Assembly (NCBI RefSeq): GCF_014207375.1
Contig: NZ_JACHEE010000002.1
Coordinates: forward strand, 62,001-126,000
Source of the DNA: Arthrobacter sp. AZCC_0090
Lineage (GTDB): Bacteria; Actinomycetota; Actinomycetes; Actinomycetales; Micrococcaceae
Reading direction: 5' to 3'
Length of the DNA stretch: 64,000 nucleotides
Shown here: positions 62,572 to 64,000 of the stretch, piece after piece
How positions within the stretch are numbered: position 1 is the first letter of the stretch
Layout: every line of letters starts with the position of its first letter
Program-made: the position numbers and the translations under genes
The notes under the pieces: generated by a model
Seen by the model: the letters and a program-made list of their open reading frames with translations, nothing else
Database searches by the model: none
Told to the model about the DNA's origin: nothing

Positions 62572-63749
62572 CAGAGTGCACCTTCCTGGGTGGATCCGCT
62601 GAAGCTTTCCAGATAGCGGGAGTAGTGGTCCTTCTGGCGTTCAATCCAGGAGTTGGGTGTGCTGTACACATGGTTGAAAAGGTCCAACGGCGCGGGGTCG
62701 GGCATGTTGATCACGCCTGCCCTCAGGTTCCCGGCCACCTCGTCCGCTTTAGCCTTGGTCTTGGCTTCCACCTCGTCCGTCAGCAGGCCCTTGGTGCGAA
62801 GCAGCGCCTTGAGGCGTGCAATCGGGTCCTTGGCCGCCCAGTCCTCAAGCTCATTGGCGTCGCGGTAGCGGGTGGGGTCATCAGCCGTCGTGTGCGGGCC
62901 CATGCGATAGGTCACCGCCTCGATGAACGTGGGTCCGCCGCCCTTGCGCGCCCTGTCCAGCGCAATGCGGGTGACCGCCAAAACCGCCAGGACGTCGTTC
63001 CCGTCGACGCGCATGCTGGGGATGCCAAATCCCGAGGCGCGGTCGGCGATCTGGATGTGGGACTGAATCCGCACGGGCTCGGAGATGGCCCAATGGTTGT
63101 TCTGGCAAATAAAGACCACAGGCGCCTGGAAGCTCGCGGCAAAGACCATTGCCTCGTTGACATCGCCCTCGCTGGTTGCGCCATCACCGAAGAACGCAAC
63201 CGCAACCGAGTCGGCGCCGTCGTCCTGGATGCCCATGGCGTAACCGGTTGCGTGCAGCGTTTGGGAACCGATCATGATCTGCTGGGTGGCAATGTTGTAG
63301 CGGTACGGGTCCCAGCCGAAGGAGGCATTGCCGCGCCAGGCACGGACCATGTCGGTTGGCTCCACACCGCGGCAATAGGCCACGCCGTTGTCCCGGTAGC
63401 TGGGGAAGACGAAGTCATCGTCCCTGAGCGCCCTGCCTGAACCGATCTGCGATGCTTCCTGGCCCAGCAGCGGCGGCCACAAGGCCAACTCCCCCTGACG
63501 CTGCAAAGCGGTGGCCTCGGCGTCGATGCGGCGGATAACGGTCATGTCCTCATACAGCGAGCACAGCTGCTCGTCCGTGACATCGCTGACCCAGAGATCG
63601 AACTCCGGGTGGCTGATGCGTTCCCCCTTGGGGGAAATAAGTTGGACCAGGTTCCCGCCGGTCCGACGAGGATTTTCTGCACTGATTCCGGGATTCGGAG
63701 CCTTGTTGGCATCCTGGCCGGCTTCGTCCGTCAACACAGTTGATCGCAC
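62571..63749 (-). CDS. bkdA: Branched-chain alpha-keto acid dehydrogenase E1 alpha
   Basis: A 392-residue thiamine-diphosphate subunit. GDGATSEGDVNEAMVFAASF and NNHWAISEP match the ThDP-binding motif (GDG...NN), and the acidic EAVTYRMGPHTTADDPTRYR loop matches the phosphorylation-loop region of branched-chain E1alpha. GTG 63749 is used, but a later start is possible because there is no good ribosome binding site. It is the first gene of bkdABC and faces a Lrp/AsnC gene. Confidence 0.9.
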   Translation of the reverse strand: MRSTVLTDEAGQDANKAPNPGISAENPRRTGGNLVQLISPKGERISHPEFDLWVSDVTDEQLCSLYEDMTVIRRIDAEATALQRQGELALWPPLLGQEASQIGSGRALRDDDFVFPSYRDNGVAYCRGVEPTDMVRAWRGNASFGWDPYRYNIATQQIMIGSQTLHATGYAMGIQDDGADSVAVAFFGDGATSEGDVNEAMVFAASFQAPVVFICQNNHWAISEPVRIQSHIQIADRASGFGIPSMRVDGNDVLAVLAVTRIALDRARKGGGPTFIEAVTYRMGPHTTADDPTRYRDANELEDWAAKDPIARLKALLRTKGLLTDEVEAKTKAKADEVAGNLRAGVINMPDPAPLDLFNHVYSTPNSWIERQKDHYSRYLESFSGSTQEGAL

Positions 63750-63830
63750 CTTTCAGCTCGCGCTCGCGGGCCGGGGAAGGACTTGTGATCCAGCCGCTGG
63801 CCAGCATCCGGGCGTCGTCGCCTGGATTAA

Positions 63831-63848
63831 TTGTGACCCTACTCACAA
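63831..63848. promoter_or_regulatory. Inverted repeat in the bkdA - Lrp/AsnC gap
   Basis: TTGTGA-N6-TCACAA lies 82 bp from bkdA and 84 bp from the Lrp/AsnC start. Palindromes of this type and size are typical Lrp/AsnC sites. A second imperfect one, TTGC-N7-GCAA, overlaps the regulator start codon. Confidence 0.5.
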
Positions 63849-63931
63849 TGCTCATTGGGTACAACCACCGTCGAAAATTCTGCGCATTCTGCCCTGTCCG
63901 GCCCACTCTCACCGTGCTAACGTTGCGCATT

Positions 63932-64000
63932 ATGCAAGCTTTAGATGGCACCGACACTCGACTGCTTTCGGCCATGGCAAAGGACCCACGCGGGACGGTG
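63932..64000 (+). CDS. Lrp/AsnC-family regulator, N-terminal fragment (runs off the right edge)
   Basis: Only 23 codons are in the window (MQALDGTDTRLLSAMAKDPR...). The pattern L-D-x-x-D-x-x-L-L-x-x-(L/M)-x-x-D-(P/G)-R is the start of the Lrp/AsnC helix-turn-helix. A regulator divergent from bkdA is the usual BkdR arrangement, so I infer it responds to branched-chain amino acids. The ligand and DNA-binding domains lie mostly outside. Confidence 0.78.
   Translation, partial: MQALDGTDTRLLSAMAKDPRGTV

Overview
The window reads as chromosomal DNA of a high-GC actinobacterium of the Micrococcaceae, most like Arthrobacter or Paenarthrobacter. This is inferred from protein family types, from gene order (rimP-nusA-ylxR-infB-rbfA, rpsO-pnp-M16 protease, and a mycobacteria-like leucine-degradation locus) and from many genes that appear to start without a leader. 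Almost all of it is dense housekeeping DNA.

Layout. Positions 1-6.6 kb (minus) carry the 5' part of ftsK, RNase J, dapA, a nitrilase-fold amidase, a short DUF222-like gene behind a LexA-type box, a membrane TPR protein and dapB. Positions 6.7-14.6 kb are a molybdenum cofactor block: response regulator, sensor kinase, a sulfite-oxidase-fold molybdoenzyme, moeA, moaC, mog and moaE on the minus strand, with moaA-moaD divergent. Positions 14.7-31.7 kb hold small conserved genes, a 105-bp tandem repeat, M16 protease, pnp, rpsO, kynA, ribF, two membrane proteins, truB, an aminotransferase, guanine deaminase, and rbfA-infB-ylxR-nusA-rimP.

Positions 31.75-34.9 kb are the only clearly accessory stretch. 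They contain an unrecognised, probably 5'-truncated gene, a truncated and frameshifted IS1595-type transposase, and a 0.95-kb element bounded by Tn3-family terminal inverted repeats. That element holds only the tail of a Tn3 transposase (with an internal stop) and one intact small DUF1059-like gene. A possible YcaO-protein tail follows.

Positions 34.9-51.3 kb return to core genes: DUF4439, VIT-family transporter, an aminoglycoside-phosphotransferase-like kinase, a group II decarboxylase, TauE/SafE, proS, a self-regulated ABC exporter cassette (promoter, 24-bp palindromic operator, ATPase, permease, TetR), GNAT, ispG, YciI, site-2 protease, dxr and a lipase maturation factor. Positions 51.4-63.7 kb form a leucine/branched-chain catabolic locus: branched-chain keto acid dehydrogenase E1alpha-E1beta-E2, acyl-CoA dehydrogenase, biotin-dependent carboxylase alpha/beta, MaoC hydratase, CitE-like lyase and succinyl-CoA:3-ketoacid transferase. 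A TetR gene lies inside it and an Lrp/AsnC gene runs off the right edge. Together these can take branched-chain keto acids to acetoacetyl-CoA and acetyl-CoA.

No tRNA, rRNA or CRISPR array was seen. The most noteworthy items are the Tn3-type miniature element with its cargo gene, the LexA-box/DUF222 unit, the regulator-linked molybdenum operon, the shared hairpin at two convergent gene ends, and the repeated TANNNT-N6/7-start codon architecture.
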